From Bacillota bacterium (lineage in GTDB: Bacteria; Bacillota; Clostridia; Tissierellales; Sporanaerobacteraceae): a DNA stretch of 29,350 nucleotides. The stretch is taken from assembly GCA_029779375.1 (NCBI GenBank), contig JAKPAR010000402.1:1-29350 (forward strand). Direction: 5' to 3'. A model generated the notes under the pieces. It was not told the DNA's origin. It made no database searches and worked only from the letters and a program-made list of their open reading frames with translations. The translations under genes and the position numbers were made by a program. This document shows positions 18,391-25,948 of this stretch, in pieces. How positions within the stretch are numbered: the stretch's first letter is position 1; each line of letters begins with the position of its first letter.

Positions 18391-18672
18391 TTATTCAATA
18401 ACTGCTAAAACATCATTTAACTTAATTATTGTATACTCTACTCCATCAAGTTTAACTTCAGTTCCAGCATATTTTGAAAATATAACCTTGTCTCCTACTT
18501 TTATTTGTTCCTTTTTCTTTTCATCATTTGTGATATCTGGGCCTACAGCCATAACTTCAGCCATTTGTGGTTGTTCTTTCGCTGAACTTGGAAGAACTAT
18601 ACCACTTTTAGTCTTTTCTTCAGCTTCAATCATCTTAATAACTACTCTGTCTCCTAATGGTTTAATATTCAT
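18391..18672 (-). CDS. groES: Co-chaperonin GroES
   Basis: This is the heptameric lid of the GroEL chamber. The 93 residues begin [13 protein letters not shown], with the mobile loop [19 protein letters not shown] and the ending [14 protein letters not shown]. The frame is open further upstream to 18738, but that stretch covers the CIRCE operator. The ATG at 18672 is preceded by AAGGAGGG, so the shorter start is clearly right. Confidence 0.98.
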   Translation of the reverse strand: MNIKPLGDRVVIKMIEAEEKTKSGIVLPSSAKEQPQMAEVMAVGPDITNDEKKKEQIKVGDKVIFSKYAGTEVKLDGVEYTIIKLNDVLAVIE

Positions 18673-18721
18673 AGTCTTTGCCCTCCTTGTATTTAAATAA
18701 TTATATTCTTCCGAGAATTTG

Positions 18722-18748
18722 TTAGCACTCAACGCCATCGAGTGCTAA
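18722..18748 (-). promoter_or_regulatory. CIRCE operator (HrcA binding site)
   Basis: A perfect inverted repeat TTAGCACTC-N9-GAGTGCTAA lies 50 bases upstream of groES. In Firmicutes this is bound by the HrcA repressor, giving heat-shock control. HrcA itself is not in the window. Confidence 0.97.
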
Positions 18749-18762
18749 CATCTACAGTTTAT

Positions 18763-18791
18763 ATGTTACTTAATATATATTTTGTAATCAA
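18763..18791 (-). promoter_or_regulatory. Sigma-A promoter of groES-groEL
   Basis: On the minus strand TTGATT (18786-18791) and TAACAT (18763-18768) have a 17-base spacer. The start point would fall next to the CIRCE element, as usual for groE operons. Confidence 0.6.
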
Positions 18792-18885
18792 GTCTCTATT
18801 TTGATGTCTTTTAGCTAATATTTGACTTATTTCTTAATTATCTCACTTTATGAATATTTTGCATTAAATATCTTCGTTTTTCTAC

Positions 18886-19767
18886 CTATCTTCCTATTCC
18901 CAATTCTCTTGCATAATAAAATAGATATTGTTGAGCAAATCCTGACAAACTCCCAAATTTATCTTCCCCATATTTTTGTATCATTTTTTCATTTGTATCT
19001 TCATTTAAATAAAAATGTTCCATGACTCTTTTCACCCACACATCTACAGGAAAAGAATCATATTTGCCTATAGAAAATAAAAGTATACAATTAGATACTT
19101 TGGGGCCAACACCCTTTAACGTCATGAGTATTTTTCTCGCTTCTTCTGTGGATAAATTTTTTAAATTGTATATATCAATCTCACCATTGGCTATAGCCTT
19201 TGAAGCAGCTATTATATATTTAGCTCTAAAACCCACCTTACAATCTTCAAGTTCTTCCAATGTAGCTTTTGACAATGCTTCTTTTTCAGGAAAAGAATAA
19301 TATTTCTTCCCTTTGTACTCCCCCAAAAAATTCCCATACTTTTCACTTATAAGCTCAATGGATTTTTTTATTCTTGGAATTCTATTGTTGGCGGAAATGA
19401 TAAAAGAAATAGTAGTTTCAAAAGGCTCTTGATTTAAAATTCTAATACCACTTCCAAATTTCACAGCTTCATTTATCACAGCATCGCCTTCTGAAAGTTT
19501 TGCTTTTATCTTTCCATAGTCTCTGCCCAAATCAAAATAATCATACCAAATATGATTAAAATCTTTTAAATTGGTATTCGAAAAGATAATTTTATCGTTT
19601 TCTTTTTTTACATTGAGTATTCTATCAAATGCAACTCCTGTGAAACTTCCGTCATCTTCTCTGTTCCATCTAAAGCACTGACCGCATTCAAATATATGTA
19701 CAGGCTCAAAATCAGAAACTCCCTCTAATATTACTTTGTTTTTGTATTCTATTATATTGTAGTTCAT
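18886..19767 (-). CDS. ogg: 8-oxoguanine DNA glycosylase, OGG family (HhH-GPD)
   Basis: It should excise 8-oxoguanine from DNA and nick the abasic site. The 293-residue protein has an N-terminal OGG-type domain (residues about 20-115: FECGQCFRWNRE). The helix-hairpin-helix/GPD domain follows, with LKGVGPKVSNCILLF containing the Schiff-base lysine Lys223 and FPVDVWVKRV containing the catalytic Asp242. This order and the GQCFRW motif resemble eukaryotic-type OGG1 (bacterial clostridial Ogg) rather than archaeal AGOG or MutY; no iron-sulfur cysteine loop is present. A GAGGTGATATAG ribosome site precedes the ATG. It stands alone between groES and gdh. Confidence 0.9.
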   Translation of the reverse strand: MNYNIIEYKNKVILEGVSDFEPVHIFECGQCFRWNREDDGSFTGVAFDRILNVKKENDKIIFSNTNLKDFNHIWYDYFDLGRDYGKIKAKLSEGDAVINEAVKFGSGIRILNQEPFETTISFIISANNRIPRIKKSIELISEKYGNFLGEYKGKKYYSFPEKEALSKATLEELEDCKVGFRAKYIIAASKAIANGEIDIYNLKNLSTEEARKILMTLKGVGPKVSNCILLFSIGKYDSFPVDVWVKRVMEHFYLNEDTNEKMIQKYGEDKFGSLSGFAQQYLFYYARELGIGR

Positions 19768-19849
19768 CTATATCACCTCGCCACATAGGATACCCAATCT
19801 AATAGTATCAACACAAGGACACAGAAAAACTGTCCTCTTGTATCCAATG

Positions 19850-19877
19850 AAAAAGCTGGTCAATTGACCAGCTTTTT
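19850..19877. terminator. Terminator downstream of glutamate dehydrogenase
   Basis: A 28-bp perfect palindrome centred on CAATTG with AAAAAGCTGG/CCAGCTTTTT arms lies just after the gdhA stop. It should act on the minus strand and possibly both. A second small hairpin (GGACA/TGTCC, about 19817-19835) follows. Confidence 0.9.
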
Positions 19878-19882
19878 ATATA

Positions 19883-21148
19883 TTAATACCAACCTCTTAA
19901 TTTCATTACTTCTGCTACTTTTTTAACTGAATGCATATATGCAGCTTTTCTCATTGGAACATCATGTTCTTCTTTGATTGCCCAAATTGCATTAAATGCA
20001 TTAACCATAGCAATTTCTTCTTTGTCTTGTACTTCTTCTTCACTCCAATAATATCCATATAGGTTTTGTACCCATTCAAAATATGAAACAGTAACTCCAC
20101 CAGCATTAGTCAAGATATCTGGAGTAACAGTGATTCCTCTTCTTGCAAATACTTCATCTGCATCTGGTGTCAATGGACCATTTGCAGCTTCACAAACAAG
20201 TTTAGCATTGATCTTTTCAGCTACTTCAGCTGTAACAGCATTTTCAAGTGCAGCTGGAATCATGATGTCTACATTTAATGCCCAGAATTCATCAAGAGTG
20301 ATTTCTTTTGCCTTTGGATATCCAACAAGATTTCCATGTTCTCTCATATATTTATCCATATCTTCATAGTCTAGTCCATTTTCATTGTATACAGCATAAG
20401 TTCCTTTTTCTGGAGCCCATTCTCCAACAGCTACAACTTTTGCACCTAGTCTTTGACAGTTTCTAACTGTGTTTGAACCTACATTTCCAAATCCTTGGAT
20501 TGCAACACTTGAACCTTTTAACTCCATTCCAAGTTTTTTAGCTGCTTCTCTAGCTATAACTGCTACACCAAATCCTGTAGCTTCATTTCTTCCTAATGAT
20601 CCACCAAATCCAACTGGTTTACCAGTTATAACACCTATTGAGCTTTCACCCATCAATTTATTGTACTCATCTACCATCCAAGCCATGATTTGTCCATTAG
20701 TATTTACGTCTGGAGCTGGGATATCAACTTTTTCACCTATTAGTTTATATATTCCATCTATGTAGCCCCTGGATAGTCTTTCTAATTCACCCTTTGACAA
20801 TGTTTTTGGGTCTACTGTGATTCCACCTTTAGCTCCGCCATAAGGAATACCAGTTACACAACATTTAAAAGTCATCCATATTGATAGTGCTTTAACTTCA
20901 TCTGGATTTACATTTGGATGGAATCTAACTCCACCTTTTGTTGGTCCTATAGCATCGTTGTGGTAGGATCTGTATCCTTTGAAAACTTTTACAGAACCAT
21001 CATCCATTTTTACTGGAATTGAAACTTCAAGAAATCTTTGTGGCTCTTTTAGTATTTCATATACAGAAGGATCTAATCCTAGTGCATCACAAGCATCCTT
21101 AACTTGTTTTTGAGCATTTTCAAATGGATTAAGTTTTTCCTTTGTCAT
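19883..21148 (-). CDS. gdhA: Glutamate dehydrogenase
   Basis: It oxidatively deaminates glutamate to 2-oxoglutarate and ammonia (or the reverse). The 421 residues have the catalytic segment GPTKGGVRFHP...GIPYGGAKGGI, with the active-site lysine at 107, and the Rossmann motif QGFGNVGSN (218-226). The lengths and motifs match the hexameric NAD-dependent clostridial-type enzymes, consistent with amino-acid fermentation, though cofactor choice is not proved. AAAGGGAGG precedes the ATG. It has its own strong promoter and terminator, with a palindrome in the 5' leader. Confidence 0.95.
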   Translation of the reverse strand: MTKEKLNPFENAQKQVKDACDALGLDPSVYEILKEPQRFLEVSIPVKMDDGSVKVFKGYRSYHNDAIGPTKGGVRFHPNVNPDEVKALSIWMTFKCCVTGIPYGGAKGGITVDPKTLSKGELERLSRGYIDGIYKLIGEKVDIPAPDVNTNGQIMAWMVDEYNKLMGESSIGVITGKPVGFGGSLGRNEATGFGVAVIAREAAKKLGMELKGSSVAIQGFGNVGSNTVRNCQRLGAKVVAVGEWAPEKGTYAVYNENGLDYEDMDKYMREHGNLVGYPKAKEITLDEFWALNVDIMIPAALENAVTAEVAEKINAKLVCEAANGPLTPDADEVFARRGITVTPDILTNAGGVTVSYFEWVQNLYGYYWSEEEVQDKEEIAMVNAFNAIWAIKEEHDVPMRKAAYMHSVKKVAEVMKLRGWY

Positions 21149-21181
21149 TTAAATGACCTCCCTTTAAATTTAAATGGTTTT

Positions 21182-21194
21182 TGAAAACGTTTCA
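21182..21194 (-). promoter_or_regulatory. Palindrome in gdhA leader, near-match to a CcpA cre site
   Basis: TGAAACGTTTTCA on the minus strand lies in the 5' leader about 45 bases downstream of the -10. It is one base shorter than the cre consensus TGWAARCGYTWWCA. A roadblock repressor site is possible but weakly supported. Confidence 0.3.
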
Positions 21195-21232
21195 CTTATT
21201 GAATCAAGCCCCAGTTGCTTCATACAATAGAG

Positions 21233-21261
21233 ATTATAACATAGAGCATCTTTTTTGTAAA
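21233..21261 (-). promoter_or_regulatory. Sigma-A promoter of gdhA
   Basis: On the minus strand TTTACA (21256-21261), a 17-base spacer, and TGTTATAAT with a perfect extended -10 (TATAAT at 21233-21238). This predicts strong expression. Confidence 0.85.
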
Positions 21262-21278
21262 CACACGAAAAAATGAAT

Positions 21279-21310
21279 AAAATGAGACAAAGACATCTTT
21301 GTCTCATTTT
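21279..21310. terminator. Terminator of the acd-etfB-etfA operon
   Basis: A 15-bp perfect stem (AAAATGAGACAAAGA and its complement, two-base loop) begins 4 bases after the etfA stop. The arm ends in TTTTAT on the minus strand. Confidence 0.9.
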
Positions 21311-21314
21311 ATGC

Positions 21315-22538
21315 TTAATTTGCGGAAACTTCCTTTACTGCATCCATTATATCGTCTACATTGTCCAATGCTTCAATTAAAGCAGGTATTACTTCATATA
21401 AGTCGCCAACTATACCATAATCAGCTACTTCAAATATTGGAGCATTTGGATCCTTGTTTATAGCTACTATACATTTTGAATCTTGCATACCAGCTAAATG
21501 CTGAATAGCTCCTGAAATACCACAAGCAACATAAAGTTTTGGTCTAACTGTCTTTCCAGTTTGACCAACTTGATGAGGTTGATCTATCCATTGTGCATCT
21601 ACAGTAGCACGGCTAGCACCCACTACTCCACCTAATTTTTCAGCTAATTCTTCAATTAATTTAAATCCTTCTGCACTTCCCAATCCTCTACCACCAGATA
21701 CAATTATAGGTGCTTCTTCTAAAGCTACTATTGGTTTATCACTCTTAACTACATCTATAACTTTAGCCTTGATATCAGCTTCTGTCAATTTTGGAGCAAA
21801 CTTTTCAACTGTCCCTTTTCTTCCCTCAACAAATTTTGCCTTTTCCATAACTCCAGGTCTAACTGTAGACATTTGTGGTCTATGATTTGGACAAATAATT
21901 GTAGCCATTAAGTTTCCACCAAATGCTGGACGAGTCATCATTAGACGTCTATTTTCCTTGTCTACATCTAGTCTTGTACAGTCAGCTGTAAGGCCAGTAT
22001 GAACTCTTGCTGATAGTCTTGGTCCTAAATCTCTACCTATATTTGTAGCACCAATAAGCAATATTTCTGGCTTTCTCTCTTCAATTAAATCATATATAAC
22101 TTTTGCATATCCATCAGTTGTATACACATCTAAAAGTTCGCTATCTGCATAAATTACTCTATCTGCACCATATTTTATAAGAGTTTCAGCTACATCGTCA
22201 ATATTGTGTCCTAACAATACAGCACTTAGTTCAGTATCTAATTCATCAGCTATCTTTCTTCCTTCGCCCAATAGCTCAATAGCAACATTTAAAAGTTTGC
22301 CACCTCTTTGTTCTGCAAATACCCAAACTCCTCTATATTCGTCAACATTTACTCCGCCTTTTCTTCCTTCTTCTTTCTCAATTGCCTTTACCGGACATTT
22401 TTCTATACATTGACCACAAGCTGTACATTTATCAGTAATGACTGCTTTTTTATCAACCATTTGAATAGCATCAAATGGACATACTCTAATACAAGCTCCA
22501 CAGCCAACACATTTTTCTTTTATGACTTTTACTGCCAT
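21315..22538 (-). CDS. etfA: Electron transfer flavoprotein alpha subunit with N-terminal 2[4Fe-4S] ferredoxin domain
   Basis: It carries electrons to or from the acyl-CoA dehydrogenase of the same operon. Residues 1-57 form a bacterial ferredoxin domain with two full clusters: C10, C13, C16, C20 and C38, C41, C44, C48. Residues about 68-407 are a normal EtfA, with [14 protein letters not shown] and the FAD signature [17 protein letters not shown]. Plain EtfA is 320-340 residues; the added domain is known from CarE (caffeyl-CoA reductase) and LctC (lactate dehydrogenase) of acetogens, which are electron-bifurcating complexes. The extra clusters suggest direct electron exchange with ferredoxin (inference). 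AGGAGG precedes the ATG. It is third in the acd-etfB-etfA operon. Confidence 0.95.
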   Translation of the reverse strand: MAVKVIKEKCVGCGACIRVCPFDAIQMVDKKAVITDKCTACGQCIEKCPVKAIEKEEGRKGGVNVDEYRGVWVFAEQRGGKLLNVAIELLGEGRKIADELDTELSAVLLGHNIDDVAETLIKYGADRVIYADSELLDVYTTDGYAKVIYDLIEERKPEILLIGATNIGRDLGPRLSARVHTGLTADCTRLDVDKENRRLMMTRPAFGGNLMATIICPNHRPQMSTVRPGVMEKAKFVEGRKGTVEKFAPKLTEADIKAKVIDVVKSDKPIVALEEAPIIVSGGRGLGSAEGFKLIEELAEKLGGVVGASRATVDAQWIDQPHQVGQTGKTVRPKLYVACGISGAIQHLAGMQDSKCIVAINKDPNAPIFEVADYGIVGDLYEVIPALIEALDNVDDIMDAVKEVSAN

Positions 22539-22574
22539 AGCTACATCCTCCTTTTATATTAAAATCACAGATAT

Positions 22575-23366
22575 TTATATAATCTTTCTCTCTTTTAGTC
22601 TTACTACTAGTGCTCTAGCAGCTTCCTTACTACTTCCTTCTAACATTTCCACAGCAGAAGCTTTTCCTTGTGGTGTGAAAGATTTGCTAACTTGAGTTGG
22701 TGATCCATCAAGGCCTATATTGTCTCTATCTACTTCATAATCATTAGCTGTCCATACAGTAACCTTATTTTCCCTATATGCTTTATAAATTCCCTTTATT
22801 GATGGATATCTAGGTTCATTTAATTCCTTAATTGCAGTAAGTAGTACTGGCATTTCTGATTCAATCACAAAATATCCATCTTCTAATGCTCTTTTAGCTC
22901 TAACTTTTCCGTCCAATATTTCTAATTCTTTTACATAAGTAATTTGAGGGATTCCTAAATGTTCGGCAATTTGTGGGCCTACTTGTGCAGTATCTCCATC
23001 AATAGCTTGTCTACCACAGAATATAATGTCATAATCTCCTATATTCTTAATAGCTCCTGCTATTGCTGTGGATGTTGCCCATGTATCAGAACCTGCAAAA
23101 GCTCTGTCACTTAAAAGTATTGCTTCATCAGCACCCATAGCCAATGCTTCTTTTAAAGCTACATCAGCTTGTGGTGGTCCCATACTTAAAATAGTAACTT
23201 TTGTATCAGGATTTGCATCTTTTATTCTCAAAGCTTCTTCTAAAGCATTTCTATCGTCAGGATTTATAATGCTTGGAACTCCTTCACGAATTAAAGTTCC
23301 CTTAACTGGATCAATTTTCACTTCATTTGTATCAGGAACTTGCTTTAAACATACTATGATATTCAT
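22575..23366 (-). CDS. etfB: Electron transfer flavoprotein beta subunit
   Basis: This is the partner of EtfA in the heterodimeric flavoprotein. The 263 residues begin with the usual NIIVCLKQVPDTNEVKIDP. The segment FCGRQAIDGDTAQVGPQIAEHLGIPQ is the signature of EtfB subunits that bind a flavin at the bifurcating site and contact NAD(H). The C-terminus reaches into the AMP/FAD site as AARALVVRLKERKII. AGGAGGAGG precedes the ATG. It lies 18 bases after the acyl-CoA dehydrogenase and 36 bases before etfA. Confidence 0.95.
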   Translation of the reverse strand: MNIIVCLKQVPDTNEVKIDPVKGTLIREGVPSIINPDDRNALEEALRIKDANPDTKVTILSMGPPQADVALKEALAMGADEAILLSDRAFAGSDTWATSTAIAGAIKNIGDYDIIFCGRQAIDGDTAQVGPQIAEHLGIPQITYVKELEILDGKVRAKRALEDGYFVIESEMPVLLTAIKELNEPRYPSIKGIYKAYRENKVTVWTANDYEVDRDNIGLDGSPTQVSKSFTPQGKASAVEMLEGSSKEAARALVVRLKERKII

Positions 23367-23384
23367 AACTTCCTCCTCCTTTAA

Positions 23385-24524
23385 TTATCTTAATAAATTA
23401 CCTGCAATAACCATTTGTTGTACTTGAGAAGTACCTTCATATATTTCAGTTATCTTAGCATCTCTCATCATTCTTTCAATTGGATAATCTTTAGTATATC
23501 CATATCCACCATGTAATTGAACGCATTTAGTAGTTACATCCATAGCAGTATTTGCAGCAAACAATTTTGCCATAGCTGCTTCTTTGTTGTAAGGAAGTCC
23601 ATTGGCCTTGTTGAAAGCTGCTCTATAAACTAAAAATTTAGCTGCTTCAATTTCAGTTGCCATATCTGCAACCATCCATTGCAATCCTTGGAATTTAGAT
23701 AATGGTCTACCAAATTGTTTTCTTTCTTTTAGGTATTTAATAGTTTCTTCCAATGCGCCTTCTGCAATTCCAAGAGCTTGAGAAGCAATTCCTATTCTAC
23801 CGCCATCTAAAGTAGTCATAGCAATTTTAAAACCTTTTCCTAATTCTCCAAGTAAGTTTTCCTTTGGAACTACACAGTTTTGGAAAATAAGCTCTGCAGT
23901 TGAAGATGCTCTAATTCCCATCTTGTCTTCTATCTTCCCGATGCTAAATCCTGGAAAATCTTTTTCTACTATAAACGCACTTATTCCTCTAGTTCCTTTT
24001 GTTCTATCTGTCATAGCAAAAACTATATATACATCTGCCTGTCCACCATTTGTGATAAATATCTTTGACCCATTAAGTATATAGTTGTCTCCGTCTTCCA
24101 CTGCTACAGTTTGTTGTCCAGCTGCATCTGTACCTGCATTTGGTTCAGTTAATGCAAAAGCACCCAATTTTTCGCCCTTTGCCAAAGGTACTAAATATTT
24201 TTGCTTTTGTTCTTCTGTTCCATATTTATATATTGGCCAACATCCTAAAGATGTATGAGCAGATAAAATAACTCCTGTAGTAGCACATACTTTTGACAAT
24301 TCTTCAACAGCTATAGCATAAGCCAGTTCATCTCCACCAGCTCCGCCATATTCTTCAGGGAAAGGTATACCAAGCATATTGTATCTAGCCATTTTTTCTA
24401 CATTTTCTCTTGGGAACCTTTCAGTTTCATCGATTTCCGCTGCAATTGGCTTTACTTCTTTTTCAGCAAAATCCCTCATTACATTTCTAACCATTTCTTG
24501 CTCTTTCGTCAAAGTGAAATTCAT
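23385..24524 (-). CDS. Acyl-CoA dehydrogenase (butyryl-CoA dehydrogenase-like)
   Basis: This FAD enzyme interconverts an acyl-CoA and its enoyl-CoA with Etf as electron partner. The 379 residues are the normal length. Motifs include the FAD/substrate segment [23 protein letters not shown], the [14 protein letters not shown] helix, [22 protein letters not shown], and the catalytic glutamate Glu363 in IYEGTSQ. It is closest in appearance to clostridial Bcd. The gene leads an operon with etfB and etfA and follows rex, whose product usually controls such operons. No crotonase, thiolase or hydroxyacyl-CoA dehydrogenase is adjacent, so the substrate need not be butyryl-CoA; an aryl- or acrylyl-CoA reductase role is possible. 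Confidence 0.93.
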   Translation of the reverse strand: MNFTLTKEQEMVRNVMRDFAEKEVKPIAAEIDETERFPRENVEKMARYNMLGIPFPEEYGGAGGDELAYAIAVEELSKVCATTGVILSAHTSLGCWPIYKYGTEEQKQKYLVPLAKGEKLGAFALTEPNAGTDAAGQQTVAVEDGDNYILNGSKIFITNGGQADVYIVFAMTDRTKGTRGISAFIVEKDFPGFSIGKIEDKMGIRASSTAELIFQNCVVPKENLLGELGKGFKIAMTTLDGGRIGIASQALGIAEGALEETIKYLKERKQFGRPLSKFQGLQWMVADMATEIEAAKFLVYRAAFNKANGLPYNKEAAMAKLFAANTAMDVTTKCVQLHGGYGYTKDYPIERMMRDAKITEIYEGTSQVQQMVIAGNLLR

Positions 24525-24605
24525 ATTATATTTCCCTCCCTATAATATTGGCTAAATATTGTCCAAATATATTATAATTCATTTCCAATTTTATTTCTAC
24601 AACAT

Positions 24606-24623
24606 TTGTTAATTATTTATCTT
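24606..24623 (-). promoter_or_regulatory. Candidate Rex operator upstream of acd-etfB-etfA
   Basis: TTGTTAA-TTAT-TTATCTT on the plus strand has one perfect half of the clostridial Rex site TTGTTAA-N4-TTAACAA and a degenerate second half (4 of 7). It lies about 80 bases upstream of the operon start and about 30 bases upstream of a TATAAT (24571-24576) that may be its -10. Confidence 0.4.
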
Positions 24624-24655
24624 TGTTCGCATTGTATTTTTATAGGTAAATAACA

Positions 24656-24701
24656 AAAAAAGCCAATATATCTATATAAACATATGATATATTGGCTTTT
24701 T
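24656..24701 (-). terminator. Terminator of rex
   Basis: A 15-bp stem AAAAAGCCAATATAT/ATATATTGGCTTTTT (arms 24656-24670 and 24687-24701) is followed by further T residues on the minus strand. It separates rex from the acd operon. Confidence 0.85.
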
Positions 24702-24782
24702 AGAACATATAAGTTTAAATTATTTATGTGAAACAAATAATATAATCACAAATTTTACGTCATTTAGTTAACGATGTTTTCA

Positions 24783-25433
24783 TTAGGATTCAGTATCAAA
24801 ACTAGGATGATTTTTCAAAAAATAAGACAATGTAAATAAACTTTCATTTAAATGCACATTTTCTACAACAATACTGTCTGGCACTATCAAGTCAGCAGGG
24901 GCAAAATTCCATATACCCTTTATACCACTTCTTACATATATATTTGCAACCTCTTGAGCATTGTCTTTAGGCGTTGTTATGATACCAATTTCCACATTAT
25001 TGTCCTTTATGAATTGTTCCAACAAATCTACATCTCTTATCTCAATATCTCTGATTTTTAATCCAATCATTTTAGGATTTTTATCAAACAGTGACAATAC
25101 TTTAAATCCTGCATCTTCAAATCCTTTATAATTTGCTATGGCCTGACCTAAATTGCCTGCACCAGCAATTACGGCATTGTACTTTTTATCTAGACCCAAT
25201 ATTATACCTAATTCTTTGTGCAAATCTTCAACATTGTACCCATACCCTTGTTGGCCAAATCCTCCGAAATTGTTTAAATCTTGTCTTATTTGAGAAGCTG
25301 TAAAACCTGTCAACTTGCTCAATTCCTGTGATGAAATTCTAGTTATTCCTTTGTTAAGAAGTTCTCCCAAATACCTATAATATTTAGGAAGTCTTCTTAT
25401 GACTGTCATTGAAACTCTACTTTCTCTATCCAT
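24783..25433 (-). CDS. rex: Redox-sensing transcriptional repressor Rex
   Basis: Rex binds DNA when the NADH/NAD+ ratio is low and represses fermentation genes. The N-terminal winged-helix domain has IRRLPKYYRYLGELLNKGITRISSQELSK...SQIRQDLNNFGGFGQQGYGY, the strongly conserved DNA-reading segment. The Rossmann domain has VIAGAGNLGQAIANY for NADH, followed by the IGIITTPKDNAQ and WNFAPADLIVP motifs. The 216 residues are normal. The ATG at 25433 lies 7 bases after GGAGAGGAAG; an in-frame TTG just upstream is less likely. It is monocistronic with its own promoter and terminator, directly before the acd-etfBA operon it probably regulates. Confidence 0.97.
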   Translation of the reverse strand: MDRESRVSMTVIRRLPKYYRYLGELLNKGITRISSQELSKLTGFTASQIRQDLNNFGGFGQQGYGYNVEDLHKELGIILGLDKKYNAVIAGAGNLGQAIANYKGFEDAGFKVLSLFDKNPKMIGLKIRDIEIRDVDLLEQFIKDNNVEIGIITTPKDNAQEVANIYVRSGIKGIWNFAPADLIVPDSIVVENVHLNESLFTLSYFLKNHPSFDTES

Positions 25434-25482
25434 ATTCAAACTTCCTCTCCTACTATCGAATTTTAACGAATTACTTTTTCAA

Positions 25483-25511
25483 ATTATATCATTTCTATAT
25501 TTATACGTCAA
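25483..25511 (-). promoter_or_regulatory. Sigma-A promoter of rex
   Basis: On the minus strand TTGACG (25506-25511), a 17-base spacer and a perfect TATAAT (25483-25488) lie about 50 bases upstream of rex. Confidence 0.85.
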
Positions 25512-25663
25512 TTTTAAGTAACAAGCTATATCTCACTTTTTATTATACCTCATTTTTTCATCTTTCTATCATTATTTATTATTTTTATATTATATCCTTT
25601 GAATGAATATATATATTTTTTATTGAAATACTAAAAAATATAATAGTCAAAGGAGGTTTTTTT

Positions 25664-25876
25664 ATGGCAAGTAAAGAACAACTACAAAAAGTGGCAACAC
25701 AATGTGATGAATACAATATGAAGGAAGATTTTTCTGTGGAACTATCCTCTGACTTTAGTGTTGAAAACATAAAAAGTTGTGAAAATTGTATTCATTTCAC
25801 AAGAGATCACAAATGCGACATGAATTTAGTAGATAAAGTTTTATCTAGTATGGCAATGGAATTAGATAAAAAATAG
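25664..25876 (+). CDS. Small cysteine-containing protein, function unknown
   Basis: A 70-residue soluble protein with an excellent AAAGGAGG ribosome site and its own terminator. It has five candidate metal ligands in the second half: C39-x2-C42-x2-H45 (SCENCIHF), H49 and C51, plus C14 near the start. This spacing suggests a small zinc or iron-sulfur site. There is no signal peptide or membrane segment. I do not recognise the family. It lies divergently from rex and ahead of a housekeeping ABC-F gene, which gives no firm hint of function. Confidence 0.8.
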   Translation: MASKEQLQKVATQCDEYNMKEDFSVELSSDFSVENIKSCENCIHFTRDHKCDMNLVDKVLSSMAMELDKK

Positions 25877-25908
25877 TCCTTAATCTTTCATAGGGCTATT
25901 TTTTTTGG
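25871..25908 (+). terminator. Terminator of the small cysteine protein gene
   Basis: A 9-bp stem AAATAGTCC/GGGCTATTT (one G-U pair) is followed by a run of T residues. It overlaps the stop codon. Confidence 0.8.
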
Positions 25909-25934
25909 TAAAATTAAATTAAAGTGTTTATATT
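25905..25934 (+). promoter_or_regulatory. Promoter of the ABC-F gene
   Basis: TTGGTA (25905-25910) and TATATT (25929-25934) are separated by 18 bases. The -35 box starts in the T-run of the preceding terminator. Confidence 0.55.
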
Positions 25935-25948
25935 AGGAGTGAATAAAA

